This document shows, piece after piece, positions 34,854-44,011 of a stretch of 64,000 nt of DNA (positions are counted from its first letter, which is position 1; every line of letters begins with the position of its first letter). The stretch spans positions 7,006,001-7,070,000 of the forward strand of contig NZ_BJOR01000001.1 in assembly GCF_006540305.1 (NCBI RefSeq), given 5' to 3'. The translations under genes were made by a program, and so were the position numbers. The stretch comes from Streptomyces sp. 6-11-2 (GTDB taxonomy: Bacteria > Actinomycetota > Actinomycetes > Streptomycetales > Streptomycetaceae). The notes beneath the pieces are model-generated. The model was not told the origin of the DNA. It did no database searches and was given only the letters and a program-made list of their open reading frames with translations.

Positions 34854-35726
34854 ATGCTCATCGACATTTCGACAAGCCGCCCCGACGCTTCCGCGGACCA
34901 GGCGGCTCCCGCCCGCCGGCCGCACGACGACGCCCCCGACACCGCCGCCCTCTTCCAACGCCTCGCCGCCGCGGAGGACGGCCCGGAACGGGAGGCCGTG
35001 CGCGACGAACTCGTCGGTGCGTGGCTGCCCATGGCCCACCGCATCGCCGGCCGCTTCCGCGACCGCGGCGAGTCCATCGAGGACCTGCGGCAGGTGGCGG
35101 CACTCGGGCTGGTCAAGGCGATCGACCGGTTCGACCCGGATCGCGGCGCCTTCGAGAGCTACGCCGTGCCGACCATCACCGGAGAGGTCAAGCGGCACTT
35201 CCGGGACCGGATGTGGGCGCTTCGGGTGCCCCGCCGCGTCCAGGAACTGCGCAACAAGGTACGGGTCGCGCGCCGCGAACTCACCCAGAACCCCGGCAGC
35301 CCCGAACCCTCGGTCGCGTCGATCGCCGCGCACGCCGGGCTGACGGAGGAGGAGGTCAACGCGGGGATGGAGGCGATCGACAGCTTCAGCACCCTGTCCC
35401 TGGACGCCGAACTGTCGGCCGGCGGCGACGGCTACAGCCTCGCCGACAGCCTCGGCGCGTCGGACTCCTCCTACGACACCGTCGTCGACCGGGAGTCGGC
35501 CAAGGAAGGACTGCGCCGGCTGCCCGAACGCGAACGCGCCATCCTCTACATGCGCTTTTTTGAGGACATGACACAGAGCCGTATCGCGGACCGGCTCGGC
35601 ATCTCCCAGATGCACGTCTCCCGGCTCATCAGCCGCAGCTGCGCGCGCGTGCGCGACGAGGTGCTGTCGGAACGGGCGAACCGCTCCGGCGACGGACCGG
35701 GACCGGCGACGGAACCCACGACGTGA
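34854..35726 (+). CDS. RNA polymerase sigma factor, SigB/SigF family
   Basis: A 290-residue sigma-70 group 3 factor. Region 2 is in residues about 55-125 (IEDLRQVAALGLVKAIDRFDPDRG, FESYAVPTITGEVKRHFRD). Region 3 is about 130-190 and region 4 about 220-275 (LPERERAILYMRFFEDMTQSRIADRLGISQMHVSRLI). Streptomyces has about nine such paralogues, which serve osmotic, oxidative and developmental responses and are controlled by anti-sigma kinases and STAS antagonists. By position near the glg genes it may be SigM, but that rests on memory of the S. coelicolor map. Confidence 0.93.
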   Translation: MLIDISTSRPDASADQAAPARRPHDDAPDTAALFQRLAAAEDGPEREAVRDELVGAWLPMAHRIAGRFRDRGESIEDLRQVAALGLVKAIDRFDPDRGAFESYAVPTITGEVKRHFRDRMWALRVPRRVQELRNKVRVARRELTQNPGSPEPSVASIAAHAGLTEEEVNAGMEAIDSFSTLSLDAELSAGGDGYSLADSLGASDSSYDTVVDRESAKEGLRRLPERERAILYMRFFEDMTQSRIADRLGISQMHVSRLISRSCARVRDEVLSERANRSGDGPGPATEPTT

Positions 35727-35815
35727 GGGACCCCCTCCCCGGCTCGTGCCGCCGGCCCCCGCCGCCGATCGCGCGTTCCGCGTCTGAGCGGGCGCACGCG
35801 GGGAACACGGAGCCA

Positions 35816-36247
35816 ATGAACGAAGACGAGCTTCCGCCCGACGGCCGGGCCGTGGAGGTGTATCTCGACCTGCTGCGTGTCCGGATGCCCGAGGAGGAGT
35901 ACGAACTGCTGCTCGACGTCGTCGACCCGGTCCTGCGGGCCATCGACGAACGCGGCGTACCCTCCGCCGACTTCCCGCTGGAAGGAGCCCAGGCGCAGGG
36001 CCTCCCTCAGGAGATACGGGACGAGGCCGCCCTGGTCATCGCCACCGCGGTGACCGGACGGCTGGACAACGAGCTGGTCGTCCTCGACATCGAGGAGACC
36101 GGCCCGGTCCGGGTCGTCACCGACGCGGCGACCGCCGCCGACCCGGCGCGCCTGACCGAGATCGCCGACTACATCCGCGACCGGCACCGGGAGACCGAGG
36201 AGCTGCGGGGCATCGCCGAGGCCAGCGACATGCCCACCGACTTCTGA
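35816..36247 (+). CDS. Hypothetical protein downstream of the sigma factor
   Basis: A 143-residue acidic soluble protein with no family I recognise. It has a helical N-terminal half (VYLDLLRVRMPEEEYELLLDVVDPVLRAIDE) and a C-terminal strand/helix part (ELVVLDIEETGPVRVV, LTEIADYIRDRHRETEEL). It follows the sigma gene by 89 bases and could be co-transcribed. ATG at 35816 is chosen because the upstream frame is Pro/Arg noise. Confidence 0.65.
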   Translation: MNEDELPPDGRAVEVYLDLLRVRMPEEEYELLLDVVDPVLRAIDERGVPSADFPLEGAQAQGLPQEIRDEAALVIATAVTGRLDNELVVLDIEETGPVRVVTDAATAADPARLTEIADYIRDRHRETEELRGIAEASDMPTDF

Positions 36248-36251
36248 GCGG

Positions 36252-36276
36252 CGGGCCGGGGCCGGACCCCGGCCCG
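36252..36276. terminator. Perfect 10-bp hairpin between convergent genes
   Basis: CGGGCCGGGG (36252-36261) pairs with CCCCGGCCCG (36267-36276) around a 5-base loop, immediately before the stop of the opposing FUSC gene. Confidence 0.75.
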
Positions 36277-38529
36277 TCACGGCGCCGGTTTCGACACCGG
36301 GACGTCCAGCGGGCGGGCGAGGCCGACCACCGCCTCGTCCAGGCGCTGGAGATGCCGCAGCACCCGGTCGGTGATGCGTCCGTACCGCGGGACGCCGGGC
36401 GTCCCGCCCGCCTCCAGCAGCGAGGCGATGCTCGGACCCCGCTCGACCTCGGCGGAGGTGGGCTCGTCGGCCACGTGCGCGCGGATCGTCTCGATGTTGC
36501 GGGTGATCCGGGCACAGGTCCGACGCAGCCGGGGATCCGCGGCTATCGACGGATGGGTGGGCAGCAGCTCGGCGGTCGCCGCCAGCGACCGCGCGTGATA
36601 GGCACAGGTCTCCAGCAGCGCCACGACGTACTGGACGGTGTTCCGCCGCGCCCGCAGGGGCGTGATCGGATGCGTCAGCGGCTGCGTGGCCGCCCGCAGA
36701 TCGCCCAGCGCCTGGTCCAGTTCGCGCGCTCGGTCGAGCAGATCGACCGCCGGGCCGCCGCTGAGCTGCTCGACCGCGGCGGTCGTGACGTCCGTCAGCC
36801 GCTCCAGCGCCTTGCCGAGCAGCTCGTTCGTACGGCGGTCGGTGTGCACCGGCAGCACCAGCGCGGCCGCGATGATCCCGCAGGCCGCCCCCAGCGCCGT
36901 CTCCTCCACACGCAGCACGAGCACCGCCGCGCTGTACCTGTGCAGCAGCGTGTACAGCAGTCCCAGCGCCGCGGTGACGAAGAAGGACATCAGCGTGTAC
37001 GACAGCGGGGCCGTGTAGAACATCGCGAAAATGAACAGCAGCACCAGAGCCAGCGCCGTCCACGTGTGCGGCCCGACCAGCCCCGCCAGCACGATGCCGG
37101 CCACGACGCCGAGCACCGTGCCCACCAGACGGCGGTATCCCTTGACCAGGATCTCGCCCGTGGACGACGTGTTGATGAAGACGATCCAGCAGGTCAGCAC
37201 CGCCCAGTACCAGCGCTGGCTGGAAAGGAACTCGCCGCCGACGATGGCCAGCGACGAGCCCACCGCGACCTGCACGGCCGCCCGCGTGGTGGGCCGCCGC
37301 CACCCGGTCGGGACCTGCTCCTCCCGCTCGGCCTCCTCGACGCCCTCGATGGCGGCGTTCTCCGCGTCCAGCTCCTCCCGGGAGCGGACCGTCGCGGGCG
37401 CGTCGTCGGACTCGTCCTGCGGGCCGTCCAGCGCGATCCGCAGCCCCAACACGGCCCGCGCGGTCTCGCCGATCCCGCGGAAGACGTCCTGCACGGCGGG
37501 CGAGGCGGGCGGCAGGTTCTCCTCCTCGCGGTAGCCGAGGAGCCGGTTGCGCACGTGGGCCAGCGCCGTCCCACCGCCCTCCCCGACGGGCCGCAGCACC
37601 AGCATTGCCAGCGCCCGCAGATCGCGGCGCAGTGTCTCGGTCGCCTCGTCCCGCACCGGCAGCCGGCCGCTGGACGGGACGGACGCGCCGGGCAGGTGGA
37701 GGGTGAGTGTGTTGGTCCGCTCGGCGCTGCGGGCGTTCAGCAGGAGCAGCCCCAGTCGCTCGGCGGCGATCTCGGCGTCCGCGATCCGCCGCTGCACCAG
37801 CCGCGCCACGGCCTCGTCGGAGGTGCCCTCCGCCAGCCGGGACTGGATCATCATCGCCGTCTCGTGCAGCCGGGCCGTGCCCTCCCGCACCGCCTCCAGG
37901 ACCTTCTCCACCTCGTCCGGACCGGCGTCCAGCAGCTCCAGCTGGGCGGTCACCAGCTGCGCCAGACGCACCCGGAACGCCTCGCGCAGGCGTTGCAGGA
38001 CGCCCGCCGGCGTCTCGTACACGATCACGAACCGGACGAGGGCGCTGGAGGCGAACGCGACCGCGATGACGACGTAGAGCCCGGGCAGCGCCGACGCGGT
38101 GGCGCCGACGAACAGGGACATGAAGTAGAGCTGGAAGCCGATCAGGCCGAGCGCGTTGCCCCGGTCGCCGAACCGGCGGCTGTAGACCGCGCAGAAGATC
38201 AGGACGACGAAGACGACGTCCCCGGCCACCACGAGCGGGTTGAGCACCGCGCCGAGCGAGACGGACGCCAGCGCCACCGGAAGGCCGAGGGCGAGCGTGA
38301 CCGCCTGCTGCGAGCGCTGCTTCTCCCGGATGGCGAAGGTGGCCGCCATCGACGCGATCGCCCCGGCCACCAGGAGTGTCACGGGCACGCGCAGCACGCC
38401 CAGTACGGCCAGCGTCAGCGCGATCGAGCCCGCCGTCCGCGATCCGGCGGCCAGCCGCAGCAGGCCGGGATCGGACGCCGTGAAGCGATCACGCAGCCCC
38501 GACCGGACCGGCCTCTGTGCTGCTCCCAC
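36277..38529 (-). CDS. FUSC-family membrane protein
   Basis: A 750-residue integral membrane protein of the fusaric-acid-resistance/YccS type, thought to export aromatic acids or similar compounds. It has two membrane blocks (about residues 25-165 and 410-560), each followed by long soluble helical regions. The C-terminal block contains the FUSC signature RRLVGTVLGVVAGIVLAGLV. The start is GTG at 38529, preceded by GGGAGG 8 bases away. The frame is open far upstream through the next gene, but that part is out of phase with the real coding sequence there. Confidence 0.87.
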   Translation of the reverse strand: MGAAQRPVRSGLRDRFTASDPGLLRLAAGSRTAGSIALTLAVLGVLRVPVTLLVAGAIASMAATFAIREKQRSQQAVTLALGLPVALASVSLGAVLNPLVVAGDVVFVVLIFCAVYSRRFGDRGNALGLIGFQLYFMSLFVGATASALPGLYVVIAVAFASSALVRFVIVYETPAGVLQRLREAFRVRLAQLVTAQLELLDAGPDEVEKVLEAVREGTARLHETAMMIQSRLAEGTSDEAVARLVQRRIADAEIAAERLGLLLLNARSAERTNTLTLHLPGASVPSSGRLPVRDEATETLRRDLRALAMLVLRPVGEGGGTALAHVRNRLLGYREEENLPPASPAVQDVFRGIGETARAVLGLRIALDGPQDESDDAPATVRSREELDAENAAIEGVEEAEREEQVPTGWRRPTTRAAVQVAVGSSLAIVGGEFLSSQRWYWAVLTCWIVFINTSSTGEILVKGYRRLVGTVLGVVAGIVLAGLVGPHTWTALALVLLFIFAMFYTAPLSYTLMSFFVTAALGLLYTLLHRYSAAVLVLRVEETALGAACGIIAAALVLPVHTDRRTNELLGKALERLTDVTTAAVEQLSGGPAVDLLDRARELDQALGDLRAATQPLTHPITPLRARRNTVQYVVALLETCAYHARSLAATAELLPTHPSIAADPRLRRTCARITRNIETIRAHVADEPTSAEVERGPSIASLLEAGGTPGVPRYGRITDRVLRHLQRLDEAVVGLARPLDVPVSKPAP

Positions 38530-38654
38530 GCCGCCGCACCCTCCCGTTTCCCGTCCCCGTCTCCCGTCATGATCCGCCCGACCAGCATGGCATGTCACGG
38601 CCGGACCGCCCTTCGCGGCCCAGGTCGTACCGGCGGGAGAGGCGCCGCGGGGCG

Positions 38655-40019
38655 TCACACCTGCCGGGGGCCGGCCCGCTCGACGTGCTCCCGCACCTGC
38701 TCGGGCGTCATGTACGCGTCGGTGTACTCGAAGTCCTTCAGCTTGGCGGGCTTGCGGGCCTGGAATCCGGTGCGGACGAAATCGTCCCCGGCGACCGCGT
38801 TCAGCAGCCAGTTGATCGCGACCCTGGTCTTGGCGACGTTGGTGCGCAGCGCCCCGAGGTGGTAGCCGCGGGCCACGGCCTGGGCCGGGACGCCGCGCAG
38901 TTCCACGCCGAGGGGCTTGGAGACCGCGTCCGCGCCGCCGAGGTCGACGACGAGACCGAGGTCTTTGTGCTCGTACGGCCGCAGGGGCTGCCCGCGCAGC
39001 GTCGCGATGACGTTCTCCGCGACCCGCCGGCCCTGCCGTGTGGCGTGCTGCGCGGTCGGCGGGCACACCGCGTCGCCGCCCTTGGCCAGGTCGGGTACGG
39101 CGGCCGAGTCCCCGAGCGCGAACACCCCGTCGTGGCCAGGCAGGCACATCTCGGCGGTCACCGCGAGCCGGCCCCTGACCGTCTCCGCGCCGAGGGTCGC
39201 GATGAGCGGGCTGGCCACCACGCCGGCGGTCCAGATCAGGGTGCGGGTCGGCACCACCCGGCCGTCGGTGAAGGTGACCTCCTCCGACCCGGCCTTGGCG
39301 ATGGACACCCCGAGTGAGATCTCGACGCCCCGGCGGCCCAGCACCTCCTGGGCGCTGCGGCCCAGCTTGTCGCCCAGCTCCGGCATCAGCTTCGGCGCGA
39401 TGTCGATCAGGTGCCACTTGATCAGCGCCGGGTTCAGCCGCGGGTAGCGCTTGACGGCGGCGTGCGTCAGCCGTTGCAGGCACGCCGCGGTCTCGGTGCC
39501 CGCGTATCCGCCGCCGACCACCACGAACTGGAGCCGCGAGGCGCGCTCGGCCGGGTCCTCGCTGGCGTCGGCGAGATCCAGCTGAGTGATGACGTGGTCG
39601 CGGATATAGGCGGCCTCCGCCAGCGTCTTCATGCCGAAGGCGTGGTCCAGGAGCCCCGGGATGTCGAACGTCCGGGTGACGCTGCCGGGGGCCAGTACCA
39701 GGTAGTCGTACGGCTCGTCGACGACGCGGTCGGTGAGCGTGCGGACGACGCACACCTTGGCCCTCAGGTCCACGCCGACGGCTCCGCCCGGGATGATCCG
39801 GGTGCGGTACTTCCTGCTGCGGCGCAGGGAGATGGCGACCGACTGGGGTGTCAGCACCCCGGAGGCGACCTGAGGCAGCAGCGGCAGATACAGCTGGTAG
39901 GACCGCGGCGTCACCAGGGTGATGTCCGCCTCGCCGGGGGAGAGCCTGCGCTCCAGGCGGCGGACGCACGCCACACCGGCGAAGCCTGCGCCGACCACCA
40001 GGATCCTGGGTCGTGTCAC
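38655..40019 (-). CDS. Type II NADH dehydrogenase-like NAD(P)/FAD oxidoreductase
   Basis: A 454-residue flavoprotein that should pass electrons from NADH to quinone at the inner membrane face without pumping protons. The FAD motif RILVVGAGFAGVACVRRL is at the N-terminus. The NADH motif is FVVVGGGYAGTETAA near residue 165, and GHDGVFALGDSAAVPD follows. GTG at 40019 is chosen because AGAAGGG lies at a proper distance; ATG at 40028 is nearly on top of that motif. Confidence 0.88.
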   Translation of the reverse strand: MTRPRILVVGAGFAGVACVRRLERRLSPGEADITLVTPRSYQLYLPLLPQVASGVLTPQSVAISLRRSRKYRTRIIPGGAVGVDLRAKVCVVRTLTDRVVDEPYDYLVLAPGSVTRTFDIPGLLDHAFGMKTLAEAAYIRDHVITQLDLADASEDPAERASRLQFVVVGGGYAGTETAACLQRLTHAAVKRYPRLNPALIKWHLIDIAPKLMPELGDKLGRSAQEVLGRRGVEISLGVSIAKAGSEEVTFTDGRVVPTRTLIWTAGVVASPLIATLGAETVRGRLAVTAEMCLPGHDGVFALGDSAAVPDLAKGGDAVCPPTAQHATRQGRRVAENVIATLRGQPLRPYEHKDLGLVVDLGGADAVSKPLGVELRGVPAQAVARGYHLGALRTNVAKTRVAINWLLNAVAGDDFVRTGFQARKPAKLKDFEYTDAYMTPEQVREHVERAGPRQV

Positions 40020-40318
40020 GATGTTCATCCCTTCTGCGGGGCTCCGGGCAGCTGCATCGACGTCCTTGCGTCTGCCCGTGGACGGCTGCTTCGCACCTCA
40101 CTGATCCATCGGGTCCGTCGAGTCCGTCGAGCACAACGATGCCCCCACCGGGCCATGTGCGCACCGGACGCCGCCGTCCCCGCCGTCCGGAACGCGGCCG
40201 TACGGCAGGGGCCGCCTCGACGGGTTCCCGGGATCCGGTGCCGTACCGGAAGCGCTCACGGGCAGCCGGAGGGCCCTTTCGTCCCGGCGGCCGTGCGCGG
40301 GGTGCGCGTCGCGCGGCG

Positions 40319-42088
40319 CTACCGCGGGTGGTCAGCGCCCGCCGGGACCCGGCCCGGCTCCCCGCCGGCCGCGCGGTCGATGTGGCAGAGCAGGAGACAG
40401 ACGTCGTCGTCGCGTTCGGAGTCGCTCAGCAGCGGGCCCAGGATGCGGTCCGCCGAGCCGTCCAGGTCGGTGTCCAGGCCGGCCGGGTCGAACGCCTCGA
40501 GGGCGGCGGCGAGGCGGTCGATGCCGGGGTCGATGCCCCGTGCCCGGCGCTCCACGAGACCGTCCGTGTACAGCGCCAGGGTCGCGCCGGGGGAGAGGCG
40601 CACCGTGTGGTCCTCGATCTCCTGCCTCAGCGGGATGCCGAGCATCGCGCCCGGCTTGGCGTCGAGGACGCGCACCCGGCCGTCCGGCAGCCGCAGCACG
40701 GGCGGCGGATGGCCCGCGGCGGCCCAGGTGACGGTGGGATCGTCCGGGCTGAACCGGGCGATCACCGCGGTCGCGAACAGGTCGGGCTGGAGATGGTGCA
40801 GGAACACGTGCAGCCGCGTCAGCAGCCGGCCGGGGCTGCCGCCGTCCACGGCGTAGGCGCGCAGCGCGGTGCGCAGCTGGCTCATCATCACGGCCGCGTG
40901 CAGCCCGTGGCCGGTGACGTCGCCGATGACGGTGATCAGGCTCCCGTCGGGCTGCCGGAAGGCGTCGTACCAGTCCCCGCCGATGTTCAACCCGTGCGTG
41001 GCCGGCAGATAGCGTGCGGCCAGGCGCAGGCCCGGCGTGGTGGGCAGATCGGTGAGCAGCGCGCGCTGCAACGTCTCGGCGATGTCGCGGTTGTGCTCGA
41101 AGCGGCGCGCGTTGTCGAGGGCGACGCTGGCCCGCCGGGCCAGCTCGATCAGCATGACCGCGTCGTCGGGGTCCCAGCGGGCGCCGGGCGGCGACAGGGT
41201 CAGCACACCGAGCGGTGCCCGCCGCGCGAGCAGCGGGACGCACAGCAGGGGCCGGCCGGGGTTCAGCGCGGACGGCGGCTGGTCGTCGACGTCCGGCAGG
41301 TCGCCGGGGTGGTCGGCCGCGTACTGCGGTCGGCCGGTACGGGCCGCGAGCACCGCGGCCGCCGGATGCGGGGCGGACCGGAGCCGCTCGTCCCCGTGGT
41401 CGAACAGCCATACGTCGACCCGGTCGGCGTACTGGGGCACGAGCAGGTCCGGCAGCCGCCGCAGGATCTCCTCGTGGTTGAGCGAGGTCGTCAGGAGCGC
41501 GCTGGCGTCGGCCAGGAACCTCAGCCTGCGGCGGGCCTCCTCCGCCTCGGTGCGCGCCGCGCGCTCGGCGGCGAACGCCTCCCGCTGAGCCCGCCAGGCG
41601 GCGTCCAGATCGGCGTGCAGGGCAAGGACTCCCTGGTTGGTCTGGTGCAACTCCTCGCGGTGGAAGGCGACCAGTTCCTCCTGCTCCGCGAGTCTCCCCA
41701 GGGCCACCGCCGTGTCCTCGTCGGCGCCCAGCAGCGCCTCGGCCAGGAGGGCCGTGTCGTCGGGCACCACGGGGTCCGGCGGCGCGCCGGCCTCCGGGCA
41801 GGTCACGGACACCTGCCACGGCGGTTCCCCGTCGTCCCGCGTGCCACCGGCCGGAGCCACGGCGACGTGCAGCGTGCCCGCGTCCTCTTCGGGGGCCGGG
41901 GCCCGGGCCCCGAGGACGACCGTCCAGGTGCCGCCCTCGGTCAGGCACTGCCGCAGGCGGGCGCTGAGGGCCGTGGCCAGACGGACCCGTTCGAGCGGCG
42001 GCACCCCGTGCGCGGCCGCCGCGCGGACCGTGGCGACACGGGCCCGGGCGGCGTCGGTGACGGTGGTGATCCGCAAGTTGTGCGTCAT
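40319..42088 (-). CDS. PP2C/SpoIIE-type phosphatase with GAF domain
   Basis: A 589-residue serine phosphatase, predicted to dephosphorylate STAS anti-sigma antagonists. An unassigned N-terminal region (1-150) is followed by a coiled coil (about 150-205), a GAF domain (about 210-345) and a PP2C/SpoIIE domain (about 360-575). The PP2C domain shows GGDWYDAF, IGDVTGHGLHAA, YTDGLVER and DDDVCLL for metal binding. It is the last gene of the stressosome operon, and its ATG overlaps the stop of the preceding gene (ATGA). In position it corresponds to RsbU of Bacillus. Confidence 0.9.
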   Translation of the reverse strand: MTHNLRITTVTDAARARVATVRAAAAHGVPPLERVRLATALSARLRQCLTEGGTWTVVLGARAPAPEEDAGTLHVAVAPAGGTRDDGEPPWQVSVTCPEAGAPPDPVVPDDTALLAEALLGADEDTAVALGRLAEQEELVAFHREELHQTNQGVLALHADLDAAWRAQREAFAAERAARTEAEEARRRLRFLADASALLTTSLNHEEILRRLPDLLVPQYADRVDVWLFDHGDERLRSAPHPAAAVLAARTGRPQYAADHPGDLPDVDDQPPSALNPGRPLLCVPLLARRAPLGVLTLSPPGARWDPDDAVMLIELARRASVALDNARRFEHNRDIAETLQRALLTDLPTTPGLRLAARYLPATHGLNIGGDWYDAFRQPDGSLITVIGDVTGHGLHAAVMMSQLRTALRAYAVDGGSPGRLLTRLHVFLHHLQPDLFATAVIARFSPDDPTVTWAAAGHPPPVLRLPDGRVRVLDAKPGAMLGIPLRQEIEDHTVRLSPGATLALYTDGLVERRARGIDPGIDRLAAALEAFDPAGLDTDLDGSADRILGPLLSDSERDDDVCLLLCHIDRAAGGEPGRVPAGADHPR

Positions 42089-43152
42089 GGGCGGTCCGGC
42101 GGGGTGGGGGTCAGAACGGCCACGGCGGTGTCGTCCCGGACCGGGCGGGCGGAGCTGCTGGCGTCACGCACCGTCACGGCGGCCGTCACCGCGGGGTCGG
42201 TCGCCGTGAGCGGACCGGCCGCGCCGGGCGGCGCCCACCGGCTGGGCAGGCCGTCGCTGTGCAGAACGAGCAGGCGGTCGGCCCCCCAGGGCACCTCGGT
42301 CTCGGGCAGCGTCGTGGGCCGGTGCACGCCGACGATGCCCGGCCGGGACAGCAGATGACGCCAGGTGCCGCCCTCACACAGTCGGGCCCCCACGTTGCCG
42401 ATACCGGCGAAGCGCAGCCGCCCGGCCCGCAGGTCCAGCTGGGCCACGGCGACGGCCGCCCCCCGGGTGCCACGCAGCGCCGTGTCGAGTCGCCGGAGCA
42501 GCTCGGCCGGCGTCAGACGGGCCGAGCGGCGCAGGGTCTCGACCGCCGCCGACGAGGCGCGGGCCGCTTCCCGGCCGTGGCCGAGACCGTCCACCAGCAT
42601 GAGGGTCACCCGGTCCTCGGCGCCGGCCCAGGACCAGGCGTCACCCGAGTACTCCGCCCCCGCGAACGGGATGGTGACACCGCCCGCCCGTACCGCGGCC
42701 GACCGCGGTACGGCCACGGCACGCGGTACGGCGGCGCCCACGCGGGCGAGTGCCACCGTGCCGCGGCCGGGTGCGCTGTGCAGGTGGAACTCGTCGGCCA
42801 CGCGATGGCAGGTGCCGAGTCCGGCTCCGAGCGACCCGCTGGTGGAGAACCCGTCGCGCCGGGCGGCGGCGACGTCGGCCATGCCGGGACCGTGGTCGAC
42901 GGCCGCTATCTGCACCACCGGCGCCGGATCGCCGTGCCCGCCCGGGGCACTCGGCGGGGGCACGACCTCGATCAGGAGCCGCCCGCCCTCGGCGTACTTG
43001 AGCAGGTTGGTGGCGAGTTCGGTCGCCACCAGCGCCGCGGCGGCGGTGCGGGACTCGCCCAGGCCGGCCAGCGCGGCCGCGTCCTCGGCGGCGACCCGCG
43101 CGTCGCGCACCCGGGTCGAGTCGGGCACCGGGACCTCCCAGACGCGCGGCAT
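42085..43152 (-). CDS. RsbT-like kinase domain fused to RsbX-like PP2C phosphatase
   Basis: A 355-residue protein with two opposing activities. Residues about 1-140 are a GHKL anti-sigma kinase (ELATNLLKYAEGG, VDHGPGMAD, GSLGAGLG). Residues about 150-350 are a small PP2C phosphatase (VDGLGHGREAA, HSDGLPS, DDTAVAVL). In Bacillus, RsbT and RsbX are separate proteins that phosphorylate and dephosphorylate the stressosome. It overlaps both neighbours by 1-4 bases, so the operon is tightly coupled. Confidence 0.88.
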   Translation of the reverse strand: MPRVWEVPVPDSTRVRDARVAAEDAAALAGLGESRTAAAALVATELATNLLKYAEGGRLLIEVVPPPSAPGGHGDPAPVVQIAAVDHGPGMADVAAARRDGFSTSGSLGAGLGTCHRVADEFHLHSAPGRGTVALARVGAAVPRAVAVPRSAAVRAGGVTIPFAGAEYSGDAWSWAGAEDRVTLMLVDGLGHGREAARASSAAVETLRRSARLTPAELLRRLDTALRGTRGAAVAVAQLDLRAGRLRFAGIGNVGARLCEGGTWRHLLSRPGIVGVHRPTTLPETEVPWGADRLLVLHSDGLPSRWAPPGAAGPLTATDPAVTAAVTVRDASSSARPVRDDTAVAVLTPTPPDRP

Positions 43153-43592
43153 CAGGGCCCCTCGTACGGCCGCGGCGCCCGGGTCGCCCAGGAGGTGACG
43201 GTGACCGTGGTGCCGGCGCCCGGGGTGCTGTCGATCGTGAACTCGTGCACCAGGCGCCGGGCGCCGCCCAGGCCCATGCCCAGACCGTCGCCCGAGGTGT
43301 AGCCGTCGCTGAGCGCGCGGTCCAGGTCCGTGATGCCCGGCCCCTCGTCGCTGAACGCCAGCCGGAGCCCGTGCACGTGCCCGTCGACGACGAGGGCCGC
43401 CTCCATCTGCCCGCCCCCGCCGTGCACCAGCGTGTTGCGTGCCAGCTCACTGGCCGCGGTGATCAGCTTCGTCTGGTCGACCAGGCCGAAGCCGAGCCGG
43501 GCGGCCGCCTGCCGCACATGCTGCCGTACCCACACCAGATCCATGTCCGACCGGATCGGCAGGCAGGCCTGGATGCCCGCTGCTGTCTCCAT
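43152..43592 (-). CDS. rsbT: Anti-sigma regulatory kinase RsbT
   Basis: A 146-residue GHKL kinase. The N box is ASELARNTLVHGG, the G1 box FSDEGPGI and the G2 box GLGMGLGGARRL. In the stressosome RsbT phosphorylates RsbR and RsbS and then leaves to activate the phosphatase partner. ATG at 43592 overlaps the rsbS stop; GTG at 43595 is equally possible. Gene order and overlap with rsbS support the name. Confidence 0.88.
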   Translation of the reverse strand: METAAGIQACLPIRSDMDLVWVRQHVRQAAARLGFGLVDQTKLITAASELARNTLVHGGGGQMEAALVVDGHVHGLRLAFSDEGPGITDLDRALSDGYTSGDGLGMGLGGARRLVHEFTIDSTPGAGTTVTVTSWATRAPRPYEGP

Positions 43593-44011
43593 CACCGGCT
43601 CCCCGCCCGGGCGCCGCCGGGGCGCGGGAGCGCGGTGTGCTCGGTGACGAGCCGCAGGGCGTCCTCGGCGGTGAGCGCGGTGCGCAGTCCGGGCAGCGTC
43701 AGACCCAGTTCGACCATGGTGATGGCCACCGCGGGACGCATCCCCGCCACCACGGTCTGCGCGGCCAGCAGCTTGGCGCTGGCCGCGATCTCGGCCAGCA
43801 CCCGGCCGAGGAAGGAGTCCACGATCTCCACACCGGAGATGTCGATGACCACCCCCGTTGCCGCGTTGTTCGCGATGGCCTCGCCGATGTCCTGCTGGAG
43901 CTGTTCGGCGGTGCTGTCGTGCAGATCTCCCTGGAGCGTGACCAGGAGCACGTCGCCGAGTCGGAGCACCGGCACGTGTCCCGTGCCGGGCGTCGGGAAA
44001 CGGTCGGTCAC
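43592..44011 (-). CDS. rsbS: Stressosome STAS protein RsbS
   Basis: A 139-residue STAS-domain protein. The phosphorylated serine is conserved as Ser66 in DISGVEIVDSFLGR, matching Ser59 of Bacillus RsbS. RsbS and RsbR together form the stressosome core that holds RsbT. The start is GTG at 44011, overlapping the end of rsbR by 4 bases. Confidence 0.9.
   Translation of the reverse strand: MTDRFPTPGTGHVPVLRLGDVLLVTLQGDLHDSTAEQLQQDIGEAIANNAATGVVIDISGVEIVDSFLGRVLAEIAASAKLLAAQTVVAGMRPAVAITMVELGLTLPGLRTALTAEDALRLVTEHTALPRPGGARAGSR

Noticed and set aside
36277..40164. A 1,295-codon open frame apparently fusing the NADH dehydrogenase region to the FUSC protein
   Set aside because: The true dehydrogenase is in a different frame, and the FUSC gene has its own start with a good ribosome binding site at 38529.
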